A model generated the notes under the pieces. It ran no database searches. It was not told the origin of the DNA and was given only the letters and a program-made list of their open reading frames with translations. The position numbers were made by a program, and so were the translations under genes. Shown piece after piece: positions 34,238-43,354 of a stretch of 48,923 bases of DNA (positions are counted from its first letter, which is position 1; every line of letters starts with the position of its first letter). The DNA lies in assembly GCA_011389895.1 (NCBI GenBank), contig JAABTN010000021.1, positions 1 to 48,923 of the forward strand. Reading direction: 5' to 3'. Origin of the DNA: Maritimibacter sp. (GTDB lineage Bacteria; Pseudomonadota; Alphaproteobacteria; Rhodobacterales; Rhodobacteraceae).

Positions 34238-35647
34238 CTAGCACTCCGGCAGGTTCACCGCGATGCCACCCTGGCTCGTTTCCTTGTAGCGCGCGTCCAT
34301 GTGTTGCCCGGTCTGGAGCATCACGCGGATACAATTGTCCAGCGGCATGAAATGCGCCCCGTCCGAGCGAAGCGCGAGGGACGCGGCAGACACCGCCTTG
34401 ATCGCCCCCATCGCATTGCGTTCGATACACGGCACCTGCACCAGCCCGGCGGCTGGATCACAGGTCATGCCAAGATGATGCTCCAACGCGATCTCGGCGG
34501 CATTCTCGATCTGCGCGTTGGTGCCGCCCAGCGCGGCGCATAACCCGGCGGCCGCCATGGCAGAAGCCGATCCCACTTCGCCCTGACAGCCCACTTCCGC
34601 CCCGGAGATCGAGGCATTGGCCTTGATCAACCCGCCGACCGCCGCCGAGGTGAGGATGAAATCCCGCTCCCCGGCGGCGTCCACTTCAGGGAAATGATCG
34701 CGCAGGTAGCGTAGAACCGCAGGCACGGTGCCCGCCGCCCCGTTTGTGGGTGCGGTCACGACCCGCCCGCCGGCCGCGTTTTCTTCGTTCACCGCCATGG
34801 CATAGGCGGAAATCCAGTCGTTGATCACATGCGGCGCATTGCGGTTGGAATACCGGGTCGCGGTCAATTCGTCATGAAGCGCCTTGGCGCGGCGTTTCAC
34901 CTTCAGCCCGCCGGGCAGAATGCCCTCCTGCGCAAACCCTCGGTCGACCACCGCCATCATCGCCGCGATCAGGTGATCAATCCGGGCGTCCAGATCACCC
35001 GCGCCCGTTGCGGCGATATGCGCCTCTTCGTTCTCGCGCTTCATCTGCGCGATGGTAAGCCCGGATTTCTGCCCCATCTCCAACATCTCGTCCGCCGACC
35101 CAAAGGGATGCGGATAGCCCATGGCGCGCTTTTCGTCGCCGATCGAGGGGTGCGGGGCCGTAATCTCACTTTCCGTCTGCACGAAACCACCACCGACCGA
35201 ATAATAGGTTTCGGTCATATAGGGGTTTCCCGCCGCATCCAGCGCCCGAAACGTCAGCGCATTGGCATGAAGCCGGAGTGGTCTGCCAAAGTCGAACACA
35301 AGGTCGGTGTCCGGGTCGAAGGCGATGGGCGGCAGGCCCTGCGCCTCGATCTGCCTGCGCTTGGCCAGCGTGGCAACAAGCCCGTCAGCAGCATCAGGGT
35401 CGAGGTGTTCCGGCGTCTCCCCCAGAAGTCCCAGCATCACCGCCCGGTCCGTATGATGGCCTTTCCCGGTCCATGCCAGCGAGCCATGCAGGGTCACGGT
35501 CAGACCCGCGAGCGCACCCGCGCCGGGGATCTTCTCATCCTGCCGAAGGCTGTCCAGAAACCGTTGGGCGGCCACCATCGGCCCCATGGTGTGGGAGGAC
35601 GACGGCCCAATGCCGAGTTTGAAGATGTCGAAGACAGATATGAACAT
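34238..35647 (-). CDS. sdaA: L-serine ammonia-lyase (iron-sulfur type)
   Basis: This enzyme deaminates L-serine to pyruvate with a [4Fe-4S] cluster. The 469-residue single-chain protein has the N-terminal beta domain ([20 protein letters not shown]) and the C-terminal alpha domain with cluster cysteines Cys354 ([13 protein letters not shown]), Cys396 (MTCDPAAGL) and Cys407 ([11 protein letters not shown]). The last residue is Cys469 (NLPEC). In the Legionella enzyme of the same type the C-terminal cysteine occupies the active site and ligates the fourth iron until substrate displaces it, so the same self-inhibition is likely here. Fused alpha and beta domains make this a type 2 enzyme. Single gene, convergent with the sulfotransferase pair. 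Confident. Confidence 0.96.
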   Translation of the reverse strand: MFISVFDIFKLGIGPSSSHTMGPMVAAQRFLDSLRQDEKIPGAGALAGLTVTLHGSLAWTGKGHHTDRAVMLGLLGETPEHLDPDAADGLVATLAKRRQIEAQGLPPIAFDPDTDLVFDFGRPLRLHANALTFRALDAAGNPYMTETYYSVGGGFVQTESEITAPHPSIGDEKRAMGYPHPFGSADEMLEMGQKSGLTIAQMKRENEEAHIAATGAGDLDARIDHLIAAMMAVVDRGFAQEGILPGGLKVKRRAKALHDELTATRYSNRNAPHVINDWISAYAMAVNEENAAGGRVVTAPTNGAAGTVPAVLRYLRDHFPEVDAAGERDFILTSAAVGGLIKANASISGAEVGCQGEVGSASAMAAAGLCAALGGTNAQIENAAEIALEHHLGMTCDPAAGLVQVPCIERNAMGAIKAVSAASLALRSDGAHFMPLDNCIRVMLQTGQHMDARYKETSQGGIAVNLPEC

Positions 35648-35775
35648 GGATGACCCTCGCGCTTGGGCTCATCCTAACGCGCCTACGGGGCACGGCACGC
35701 AATTGTCGCGACATTCGGCGGGGGAATGGCGACATGGGGCGGCAGGTTTCGCGCACGCACCGACAACAGGCCCCA

Positions 35776-35804
35776 AAGCCCCCCGGACGCGGCCCGGGGG
35801 GCTT
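35776..35804 (-). terminator. Terminator downstream of carB
   Basis: AAGCCCCCCGG (35776-35786) and CCGGGGGGCTT (35794-35804) form a perfect 11-bp stem, 14 bases beyond the carB stop when read on the minus strand. Only three T residues follow, so termination may be partial. Confidence 0.65.
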
Positions 35805-35818
35805 GTTCCCTTCGCGTT

Positions 35819-38800
35819 TCAGACCTCTTGCAACGCCCGCACCGTGAGATCGCCCTCTTCGCGCGCGCGCATCGCCCGCGCCGCCGCGTGGCTCGCCGCC
35901 GCGGTGGTGAAATACGGGATCCGGTCATAAAGCGCGACCGAGCGCATCGACCGGCTGTCTTCCACCGCCTGCGCCCCTTCGGTGGTGTTCATGACAAGAT
36001 GCACCAATCCGTCCTTCATCACGTCCACGATGGTGCGCCCGCCTTCATAGGCCTTGCGCACCACGTCCGTCTCGATCCCGTTTTCCGTGAGGAACGTCGC
36101 GGTGCCCGAGGTCGCCATGATATGAAACCCCATATCGCGCAGGATCGTCGCGGTTTCGGCCATTTGCGGTGTCTTGTCGTCATCCTTGACCGAGAAGAAC
36201 ACGCTGCCTTCGGTGGGAAGGATCGTGCCCGCCCCTTCCTGCGCCTTGAGAAAGGCGCGCGCAAAGCTCGCGTCTGACCCCATGACTTCGCCGGTCGAGC
36301 GCATCTCGGGCCCAAGCAGGGTGTCGACACCGGGGAAACGGGCAAAGGGCAGGACCGCCTCTTTCACCGCGAAACGTTCGACCAGCGGATCGACCAGATC
36401 GAACTCGGACAGTTTCGCCCCGGCCATAAGCTGTGCCGCGATGCTCGCGATCGGGCTGTTCACCGCCTTGGCGACAAATGGCACCGTGCGCGACGCGCGG
36501 GGGTTCACCTCGATCAAGTAAATCTCGTCGTCCTTCACGGCGAACTGCACGTTCATCAGCCCGATCACCTTCAATTCCTTGGCCAGCGCCACCGATTGCG
36601 CTTTCAGGCCCTCGATGATCCCGGCGGACAGCGAATAGGGGGGCAGCGAACAGGCGCTGTCGCCCGAATGCACACCCGCCTCCTCGATATGTTCCATGAT
36701 GCCCGCGACATGCACATTCTCACCATCGGCAAGCGCATCCACGTCCACTTCGACCGCGCCCGAAAGGTAACTGTCGAGCAGAACGGGGCTGTCCCCCGAC
36801 ACCACGACGGCATCGCGGATATACCGTTTCAACCCTTCCATATCGCGCACGATCTCCATCGCGCGACCGCCCAGAACGTAAGACGGGCGGATGACCAGCG
36901 GGAACCCGATCTCGATGGCGATCTCGACCGCCTCGACATCGGAATGCGCAATCCCGTTCTTGGGCTGTTTGAGGCCGAGACGGTTCACCAGATCCTGAAA
37001 CCGCTCCCGGTCTTCGGCAAGGTCGATGGCATCCGGGGTGGTCCCGAGGATCGGGATACCCGCCGCCTCAAGATCATTTGCCAGCTTGAGCGGCGTCTGC
37101 CCGCCAAATTGCACGATCACGCCATGCAGCGTTCCCGCCTCTTGCTCGACGCGCAGGATCTCCATCACATGCTCAAAAGTCAGCGGTTCGAAATACAGCC
37201 GGTCAGAGGTGTCGTAATCGGTGGAAACAGTCTCGGGGTTACAGTTGACCATGGTGGTCTCATAGCCCGCCTCGGTGAGGCTGAAACAGGCGTGGCAGCA
37301 GCAATAATCAAACTCGATCCCCTGCCCGATCCGGTTCGGCCCGCCGCCGAGAATGACCACCTTCATGCGCTCCGATGGCCGTGCCTCGCATTCGACCTCG
37401 CCCATCATGGGCTCTTCATAGGTGGAATACATGTAGGGCGTCTGGGCCTCGAACTCGGCCGCGCAGGTGTCGATCCGCTTGAACACCGCCGTCACCCCAA
37501 GGTTCTGGCGCGCGCGGCGCACGTTGGCTTCGTCCCGGCCCGTGAGGGTGGCAAGCCGCATGTCGGAGAACCCCATCATCTTGAGCTTTCGCAAACCCTC
37601 CGCCGTGACCGGAAGACCGCTTTTGCGCACCTCGTCCTCGGCATCCACGATCTCGCGGATACGGTCGAGAAACCAGGGGTCAAAGGCGGTCGCCCCGATG
37701 ATCTCGTCATTGGTCAGACCGTGACGCATGGCCTGCGCAATGGTGCGCATCCGGTCGGGGGTGGCGATTGACAGCGCCTTGATCACGGCGGCCTTGTCGG
37801 GTGCGCCTTCGATCTGCACCTCGTCGAAGCCTGTCAGCCCGGTTTCCATCGAAGCCAGCGCCTTTTGCATGGATTCGTGAATGGTGCGCCCGATCGCCAT
37901 CGCCTCGCCCACCGATTTCATCGCGGTCGACAGATGCGGCTCGGAGCCGGGGAATTTCTCGAAGGCGAACCGCGGGATCTTGGTCACGACATAATCGATC
38001 GTCGGCTCGAAGGACGCGGGCGTCACCTTGGTGATGTCATTGTCGAGCTCGTCCAGCGTGTATCCCACGGCGAGCTTCGCGGCGATCTTTGCAATCGGAA
38101 ACCCCGTCGCCTTTGACGCCAGCGCGGAAGACCGGCTCACCCGCGGGTTCATCTCGATCACGACCATGCGCCCGTTGTCCGGGTTCACCGCCCACTGCAC
38201 GTTCGACCCGCCGGTCTCGACCCCGATTTCGCGCAGCACGTTGATCGAATGCGTGCGCATGATCTGGTATTCCTTGTCGGTCAGCGTCAGCGCTGGCGCC
38301 ACGGTGATCGAATCGCCCGTGTGCACACCCATCGGGTCCACGTTCTCGATCGCACAGACGATGATGGCGTTGTCGGCCTTGTCCCGGACAACCTCCATCT
38401 CGAACTCCTTCCATCCCAGAAGGCTTTCATCGACAAGGATCTGGTTCACCGGCGAGGCATCCATGCCCGACCGGCAGAAATGGATGTATTCGTCGCGGTT
38501 ATAGGCCACGCCACCCCCGGTGCCGCCCAGCGTGAAGGCGGGGCGGATGATCGCGGGCAGCCCGATCTCGTCCAGCACGCTCAAAGCCTCTGCCACCCCG
38601 GCTTCGAGATCGGCGGTGCCGTCCTCGCGCTTCGGCGCGGTGACGATGGTCGCCGCCGGGTTCTCGATCCCGAGCCGGTCCATCGCCTCGCGAAACAGCC
38701 TGCGGTCCTCGGCCATCTCGATCGCTTCGCGCTTGGCCCCGATCAACTCGACACCGTATTTTTTCAGGACGCCCAGATCATCCAGCGCCAACGCGGTGTT

Positions 38801-39088
38801 CAAACCGGTCTGCCCGCCCATGGTCGGCAGGATCGCATCGGGGCGTTCCTTCTCGATGATCTTGGTCACCATGTCCGGCGTGATCGGCTCGATATAGGTG
38901 GCATCCGCCATGTCCGGATCGGTCATGATCGTCGCAGGGTTCGAATTGACCAGGATCACGCGGTAGCCTTCTTCCCGCAGCGCCTTGCAGGCCTGCGCGC
39001 CCGAATAGTCGAATTCACAGGCTTGCCCGATGATGATCGGCCCCGCCCCGATGATCATGATCGACTGGATATCGGTTCTTTTCGGCAT
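35819..39088 (-). CDS. carB: Carbamoyl-phosphate synthase large subunit
   Basis: CarB makes carbamoyl phosphate from bicarbonate, ATP and ammonia delivered by CarA, for arginine and pyrimidine synthesis. The 1089-residue protein has two ATP-grasp halves. The first opens [20 protein letters not shown], with [15 protein letters not shown] following; the second opens [20 protein letters not shown], with [14 protein letters not shown] following. A C-terminal MGS-like regulatory domain ([20 protein letters not shown]) completes the protein. The length matches the family. The ATG at 39088 was preferred to a longer frame because the protein then begins at the conserved sequence. carA is not in the window. 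The gene is single, with a hairpin terminator downstream. Confident. Confidence 0.97.
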   Translation of the reverse strand: MPKRTDIQSIMIIGAGPIIIGQACEFDYSGAQACKALREEGYRVILVNSNPATIMTDPDMADATYIEPITPDMVTKIIEKERPDAILPTMGGQTGLNTALALDDLGVLKKYGVELIGAKREAIEMAEDRRLFREAMDRLGIENPAATIVTAPKREDGTADLEAGVAEALSVLDEIGLPAIIRPAFTLGGTGGGVAYNRDEYIHFCRSGMDASPVNQILVDESLLGWKEFEMEVVRDKADNAIIVCAIENVDPMGVHTGDSITVAPALTLTDKEYQIMRTHSINVLREIGVETGGSNVQWAVNPDNGRMVVIEMNPRVSRSSALASKATGFPIAKIAAKLAVGYTLDELDNDITKVTPASFEPTIDYVVTKIPRFAFEKFPGSEPHLSTAMKSVGEAMAIGRTIHESMQKALASMETGLTGFDEVQIEGAPDKAAVIKALSIATPDRMRTIAQAMRHGLTNDEIIGATAFDPWFLDRIREIVDAEDEVRKSGLPVTAEGLRKLKMMGFSDMRLATLTGRDEANVRRARQNLGVTAVFKRIDTCAAEFEAQTPYMYSTYEEPMMGEVECEARPSERMKVVILGGGPNRIGQGIEFDYCCCHACFSLTEAGYETTMVNCNPETVSTDYDTSDRLYFEPLTFEHVMEILRVEQEAGTLHGVIVQFGGQTPLKLANDLEAAGIPILGTTPDAIDLAEDRERFQDLVNRLGLKQPKNGIAHSDVEAVEIAIEIGFPLVIRPSYVLGGRAMEIVRDMEGLKRYIRDAVVVSGDSPVLLDSYLSGAVEVDVDALADGENVHVAGIMEHIEEAGVHSGDSACSLPPYSLSAGIIEGLKAQSVALAKELKVIGLMNVQFAVKDDEIYLIEVNPRASRTVPFVAKAVNSPIASIAAQLMAGAKLSEFDLVDPLVERFAVKEAVLPFARFPGVDTLLGPEMRSTGEVMGSDASFARAFLKAQEGAGTILPTEGSVFFSVKDDDKTPQMAETATILRDMGFHIMATSGTATFLTENGIETDVVRKAYEGGRTIVDVMKDGLVHLVMNTTEGAQAVEDSRSMRSVALYDRIPYFTTAAASHAAARAMRAREEGDLTVRALQEV

Positions 39089-39210
39089 CTGGTAACCCCG
39101 TGCGTCAAAAGCCCTGCGTCCCGGAATTTCACCATCGCGCAAATTGTCGTGGGTTATAGAGATGGCACGCGCAGGAGCAAGGGGAAGTGACAGAAAATCA
39201 CCCCGGTATG

Positions 39211-39269
39211 ATCCCCTTCATCGTTCCGAAAATATTCCGGGGTGGTCCGGAGGGGCAGCGCCCCTCCGG
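39211..39269 (-). repeat. REP-like intergenic hairpin with GGAATATTT tail
   Basis: CCGGAGGGGC (39247-39256) and GCCCCTCCGG (39260-39269) form a perfect 10-bp stem with a 3-base loop. On the minus strand the stem is followed by a short C-rich stretch, then GGAATATTTTC and a purine-rich GAACGATGAAGGGG. From memory, Rhodobacterales genomes contain many intergenic copies of a G/C palindrome followed by GGGATATTT and a purine tract. It lies just downstream of the GT87 gene and may end its transcript. Confidence 0.5.
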
Positions 39270-39303
39270 CACCGCGACGCGCGCCCTGCGCGCGGCGCAA
39301 ATC

Positions 39304-40551
39304 TCAAGGGTTGGCCTCGGCGCGCGCCACCCTGAGAACCACGAAGATCAGCGCGACCGAGGCCGTGAAATTGATCCCGACCTGCACCCAATCGCCTTGC
39401 GGGAACATGCCGATCGCCAGGAAGGCGGGCATCGAGAACAGGACGAAGATCACCGCGATCACCCGCGACGCGGCGCGCCGGTCCATCACCTCGAACAGAC
39501 CGGGCAGCATGACGAAGGGAAGGACAAGGTAATGCACCCAGGCCAGCGGGTTCGCCACCAGCGTGACCATCAACACCCCCAAGAGCCGAAGCCAGATGCG
39601 CAGCCGGGGGGCCACATCGCGGCTTCCCCACCAGATAGCACCCAACCCTAGGATCAGGAACAGGCGCGTCACCACCGTGATCCAACCCGCCTCGATCTCG
39701 ACACGCGGCGTTCCGATGATCCAGTCGGCGCGACCCGCGACCAGCTCTCCAGCTTGAAAGAGCACCAGCTCCAGCCCGGCATTGATCCGGCTCACCAGCA
39801 CGCGCGATTCGATCTCGGACAGTTTTTCCAAAAGCTCGGCGTGGAGCGGCCAGCCTGCCAGCGCCAGAGACAGACCGCCCAGCGCGGCCCCGATTACGGC
39901 GAAAGCCCCGAGCGCGCGCCACCGCTTCTCCATCACAAAGACCACGACCAGCAGCGCAGGTGAAAGCTTTGCGGCGGCGGCCAGCGCCAAAAGCCCGCCC
40001 GCGGTGATGTCGCGCCCGTTCGCAAGCGCCACGAACGCGGCGAGCGTGACGGCGGCGACCAGCACCTGTGGCTGTCCTAACCCGTATGACATGTACCCCG
40101 GCGCGGTTCCGATCAGGAACAGAAACGACAGACCCGTCCATGCCACGGGGCTGAGCTGCCGGGGTTGGGTGAAACGCCACGACAGCCAAACCATCCAGAG
40201 CGTGGCGAGGATGAAAAGCGTCAACGCGCCGTTGAAGAAGACGACCGAGGGTACCGTGGCGGCCAGCGGCGCAAAGAGCACGGCCCAAAGCGGCGGGTAG
40301 AGATAGGGGGTAAAGAACACCGCCTCGGTCCAGGTCTCGGCCCCGGCCCAATCGACCCATTGTTGCGGCGGCTCCGCCAAAAACGGCAGCGGTCCGGGCA
40401 CGTAGATCAGATCCTTCGCCCCCACCGACCATGACTTCGCCGCGTAATAGATCGCCGTGGTGTCAAGCTTGGCGTTGTCCCAGTGCAGCACCACCATGGC
40501 CACCACCCAGGCAAGGGCGATCAGGCCCGAGATCACGATCTCGCGCCTCAT
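39304..40551 (-). CDS. Polytopic membrane protein, GT87 / DUF2029 mannosyltransferase-like
   Basis: The 415-residue protein has many hydrophobic segments across its length and matches the DUF2029/GT87 group of polyprenyl-phosphate-mannose-dependent transferases: AWVVAMVVLHWDNAKLDT near the N-terminus, FFTPYLYPPLWAVLFAPLA, GLGQPQVLVAAVTLAAFV and NPLAWVHYLVLPFVMLPGLF. The last two are recurrent in the family. GT87 enzymes act at the membrane on envelope lipids or glycans. The start at 40551 overlaps the end of the CFA synthase gene by 4 bases (ATGA), so the two are probably translated together, which suggests a shared envelope-lipid role. The acceptor is unknown. Confidence 0.78.
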   Translation of the reverse strand: MRREIVISGLIALAWVVAMVVLHWDNAKLDTTAIYYAAKSWSVGAKDLIYVPGPLPFLAEPPQQWVDWAGAETWTEAVFFTPYLYPPLWAVLFAPLAATVPSVVFFNGALTLFILATLWMVWLSWRFTQPRQLSPVAWTGLSFLFLIGTAPGYMSYGLGQPQVLVAAVTLAAFVALANGRDITAGGLLALAAAAKLSPALLVVVFVMEKRWRALGAFAVIGAALGGLSLALAGWPLHAELLEKLSEIESRVLVSRINAGLELVLFQAGELVAGRADWIIGTPRVEIEAGWITVVTRLFLILGLGAIWWGSRDVAPRLRIWLRLLGVLMVTLVANPLAWVHYLVLPFVMLPGLFEVMDRRAASRVIAVIFVLFSMPAFLAIGMFPQGDWVQVGINFTASVALIFVVLRVARAEANP

Positions 40552-41744
40552 TCGTAAAGATACGCACGGGTGATGGGCACATCCGTGGGTCCGTGGGCAA
40601 GCTGGAACTGGTAGATCACCATGCCCAACTCGGTAAAGCTCATCTCGGCGGCGACAAGGTAATAGCGCCACATGCGCACGAAGCGTTCATCGAACATCTC
40701 GCGCACCTCGCCCACGTTGGCCTCGAATTTCTCCTGCCACGCCCGCATGGTGCGCGCGTAGTGGTCACGCCAAACCTCGATATCCATCGGCATGAGCGGC
40801 GTGCGCTCGATCTCGCTGGTCAGCTCGGACAGCGCCGGGATATAGCCGCCGGGAAAGATATACTTGTGAATGAACGGGCTGGTCTGTCCCGGCGGGGTGG
40901 TGCGCCCGATGGTATGAACCAGCGCGATGCCGCCCGGGGCGAGCACCTTGCCCAACTGGTCGAAAAACAGCGGGTATTGCGGCTGTCCCACGTGTTCGAG
41001 CATCCCCACGACGACGACCCGGTCAAAGGTTTCGGTCAGGTCGCGGTAATCCATTAGGCGGAAATTCACCCGGTCTTCCACCCCGGCTTCACGGGCCTTC
41101 TGCGTCGCGTAGTCGAGTTGCACCTCAGACAACGTCACGCCGGTCACGTGAGCCCCGAAATCACGGGCCAGCCGGATCGACAGCCCGCCCCAGCCGGACC
41201 CGATGTCGAGCACCCGCATCCCCGGCTTTATCATCAGCTTCTTGCCGATATGGGCCATCTTGGCATCCTGCGCCGCCTCGATTTCCATGCCCTCGTCCCG
41301 GAAGTAGGCACAGGTGTATTGCAGGTTCGCATCGAGAAAGAGCTCATAGAGTTCGGCGGGCAGGTCATAATGCGCCTCGACGTTCTGGCGCGAAATGTTG
41401 ATCGGATTGTTCTGCGCGACCTTGCGCATCCCTGTGCGCGCCGCCGAGGCGGCGGCGGAGAAGCGACCCGATCCGTTGGCGCGGACATTGCGGGCGATGA
41501 GGCGCAAGAACCCGGTGAGATCGTCCTCTTCGATCGTCAGCCCACCTTCCATATAGCCCTCGCCCAGCGCGAGTTCGGGGTTCTTCATCAGACGCCGCAA
41601 CAGCCCCGCATCGGTGATATGTGCATGCACCGCAACGCCGCTGCCATCGCCGTAGCGGCGCGTCGTTCCGTTTGGCCATGTGATGGAGAGATCGCCGTTG
41701 GTTACCAGCCGCGCCACCATGCGCGACAACATCCCGCTCAACAT
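40548..41744 (-). CDS. Cyclopropane-fatty-acyl-phospholipid synthase family protein, copy 2
   Basis: The 398-residue protein transfers a methylene or methyl group from S-adenosylmethionine to unsaturated acyl chains of membrane lipids. It has the SAM motif VLDIGSGWGGLSIRLAR, the YTCAYF segment with the active-site cysteine, GMLEHVG and the histidine in ALVHTIGRT; these match the Cys-Glu-His set of E. coli Cfa. ATG at 41744 was chosen because the N-terminus then aligns without gaps to the paralogue at 43058; a GTG at 41777 is an alternative. It lies 78 bases downstream of that paralogue and overlaps the GT87 gene by 4 bases. The exact chemistry (cyclopropane or methylated lipid) is not certain. 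Confidence 0.88.
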   Translation of the reverse strand: MLSGMLSRMVARLVTNGDLSITWPNGTTRRYGDGSGVAVHAHITDAGLLRRLMKNPELALGEGYMEGGLTIEEDDLTGFLRLIARNVRANGSGRFSAAASAARTGMRKVAQNNPINISRQNVEAHYDLPAELYELFLDANLQYTCAYFRDEGMEIEAAQDAKMAHIGKKLMIKPGMRVLDIGSGWGGLSIRLARDFGAHVTGVTLSEVQLDYATQKAREAGVEDRVNFRLMDYRDLTETFDRVVVVGMLEHVGQPQYPLFFDQLGKVLAPGGIALVHTIGRTTPPGQTSPFIHKYIFPGGYIPALSELTSEIERTPLMPMDIEVWRDHYARTMRAWQEKFEANVGEVREMFDERFVRMWRYYLVAAEMSFTELGMVIYQFQLAHGPTDVPITRAYLYE

Positions 41745-41822
41745 TTGTCTGTCCTGTCCGTCCTCAGCTTCGGCCACACTAGACGGCGGACGGGAACGGG
41801 AAAAGTCGAAAGGCCGAAGATG

Positions 41823-43058
41823 TCACTCTGCCGCCTCGGAGAAGGCCGGCAGTTTGGGCATCACCTCGTCCTCGCCGTGAAGGTAGTCGCGGGTGATCGG
41901 CGCGGCGCCAAGCTTCTTGCCGATCTGCACTTGGTAGACGAGCAGGTTGCCAACGGCAAAAGCCGCCTCCATCGACAGAAGGTAATAGCGCCACATCCGC
42001 ACGAAACGCTCGTCATAGAGCGCGCGCGCCTCGTCCACCCGGTCCATGAAGCAATCATGCCATGCCCCCAGCGTTTTCGAATAATGCAGGCGCAGGGCCT
42101 CGATATCCTGCGTCACGAGCCGATGTTCATCCACCGCCGCCTGTATTTCGCAAAGCGCCGGGGAATACCCGCCGGGAAAGATGTATTTGCTGAACCACGG
42201 GTCCGAGTAATTCGGCGGGCCGACATGCCCGATGCTGTGGATCAGCGCGAGACCGTCTTCGGCCAGAAGGTCCTTCACCTTGCCGAAATAGGCTTTGTAA
42301 TAGGGTGCGCCCACGTGTTCGAACATGCCCACCGACACGATCCGGTCAAAGGTTCCCGTCACTTCGCGATAATCCTGCAACCGGAAATCGCAGCGATCTG
42401 TCAGCCCCACCTCTTCGGCGCGGCGTCGGGCGATGGCGTGCTGTTCCGACGACAGCGTCACCCCCACCACCTTGGCCCCGTAGTCGCGGGCCAGCGTTAG
42501 CCCCATGCCCCCCCAGCCGCAGCCGATGTCGAGCACCGTCATCCCCGGCTTGAGCCGGAGCTTCTTGGCAATGTGATGTTTCTTGGCCTCCTGCGCTTCA
42601 TCGAGCGTCATGCCCTCTTTCGGCCAGTAGGCGCAGCTATATTGCCGGTCCTTGTCGAGAAACAGGTCGTAAAGCTCACCCGACAGATCGTAGTGATGCG
42701 CCACGTTTTTTCGGGCCCGGACAAGGTTGTTGGCCTGTTCCAGCTTACGCCCGATGCGCTTTGCGATGTCGAACGGGCGTTGCGACCAGTGGTATCCCGC
42801 GCCCTTGATCGCGGGGATCGAGATGGCAAAGAAGGCGCGCAGATCGTCGATCTCGGCGCGGCCATCCATGTAGCCCTCGCCCACCGCCAATTCGGGGCTG
42901 ATCACCAGATCGCGCACCAGCGACTTGTCCTTCACCCGCACATGCGTTTCCGGCTGACCTTGGCCATACCGGCGTTCGCTCCCGTCAGGGAAGGTGAGAT
43001 GCAGCGTTCCCTCGCGGTAAAACCGTGTCAGCGTTCTATCAAGCAACGTTTTCCACAT
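41823..43058 (-). CDS. cfa: Cyclopropane-fatty-acyl-phospholipid synthase, copy 1
   Basis: The 411-residue protein is the first of two tandem CFA synthases. The N-terminal domain (SPELAVGEGYMDGRAEI) is followed by the SAM-binding VLDIGCGWGGMGLTLAR near residue 175. The active site segments are HHYDLSGELYDLFL, QYSCAYWPKEGM with Cys142, GMFEHVG and ALIHSIGHVG, all intact. It is closer to E. coli Cfa in these motifs than the second copy. The start codon at 43058 lies inside a perfect palindrome (43057-43075) that also covers the ribosome site, hinting at translational or repressor control. Acts at the inner membrane on phospholipid acyl chains. Confident for family. Confidence 0.92.
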   Translation of the reverse strand: MWKTLLDRTLTRFYREGTLHLTFPDGSERRYGQGQPETHVRVKDKSLVRDLVISPELAVGEGYMDGRAEIDDLRAFFAISIPAIKGAGYHWSQRPFDIAKRIGRKLEQANNLVRARKNVAHHYDLSGELYDLFLDKDRQYSCAYWPKEGMTLDEAQEAKKHHIAKKLRLKPGMTVLDIGCGWGGMGLTLARDYGAKVVGVTLSSEQHAIARRRAEEVGLTDRCDFRLQDYREVTGTFDRIVSVGMFEHVGAPYYKAYFGKVKDLLAEDGLALIHSIGHVGPPNYSDPWFSKYIFPGGYSPALCEIQAAVDEHRLVTQDIEALRLHYSKTLGAWHDCFMDRVDEARALYDERFVRMWRYYLLSMEAAFAVGNLLVYQVQIGKKLGAAPITRDYLHGEDEVMPKLPAFSEAAE

Positions 43059-43075
43059 AACAGGCTCCCTGTTAT
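43057..43075 (-). promoter_or_regulatory. Palindrome over the start codon and ribosome site of cfa
   Basis: ATAACAGG (43057-43064) and CCTGTTAT (43068-43075) are perfect reverse complements with a 3-base spacer. In the cfa transcript the 5' arm and loop contain AGGGAG, the likely ribosome site, and the 3' arm contains the AUG. The fold would hide both. Confidence 0.5.
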
Positions 43076-43292
43076 CACCGGACGTGGCCGGCCCTCACCG
43101 GTCCACTCCATATCTGTGCGTCCGTCCGGTCGGTGTCTGTCATCCGGTGTCAAGCAAAGCGGGACGCGAGCAATGATCATGACACCGGTATTAAGCCCAA
43201 ATTTAGGGTCCGAATCCAGACCTTAGAAGATTTGGGGCAAGGCGCCCCCAGCCATCAATTTGCCGCGAAGCCCTGCATTTTCGCGCGAAGGC

Positions 43293-43321
43293 TTGACTTC
43301 GCGGGGCTGGCAATGTGTATC
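43293..43321 (+). promoter_or_regulatory. Candidate promoter of aspS
   Basis: TTGACT at 43293-43298 is followed after 17 bases by TGTATC at 43316-43321. The leader to the ATG at 43355 would be about 26 bases, and GAGGATC lies at a usual ribosome-site distance. Confidence 0.45.
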
Positions 43322-43354
43322 GGCCCGGAATTCAACCAGCCCCGAGGATCCATC

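Noticed and set aside
36596-37771. A 391-codon plus-strand frame opposite carB
   Set aside because: A composition shadow of carB; no start signal or family.
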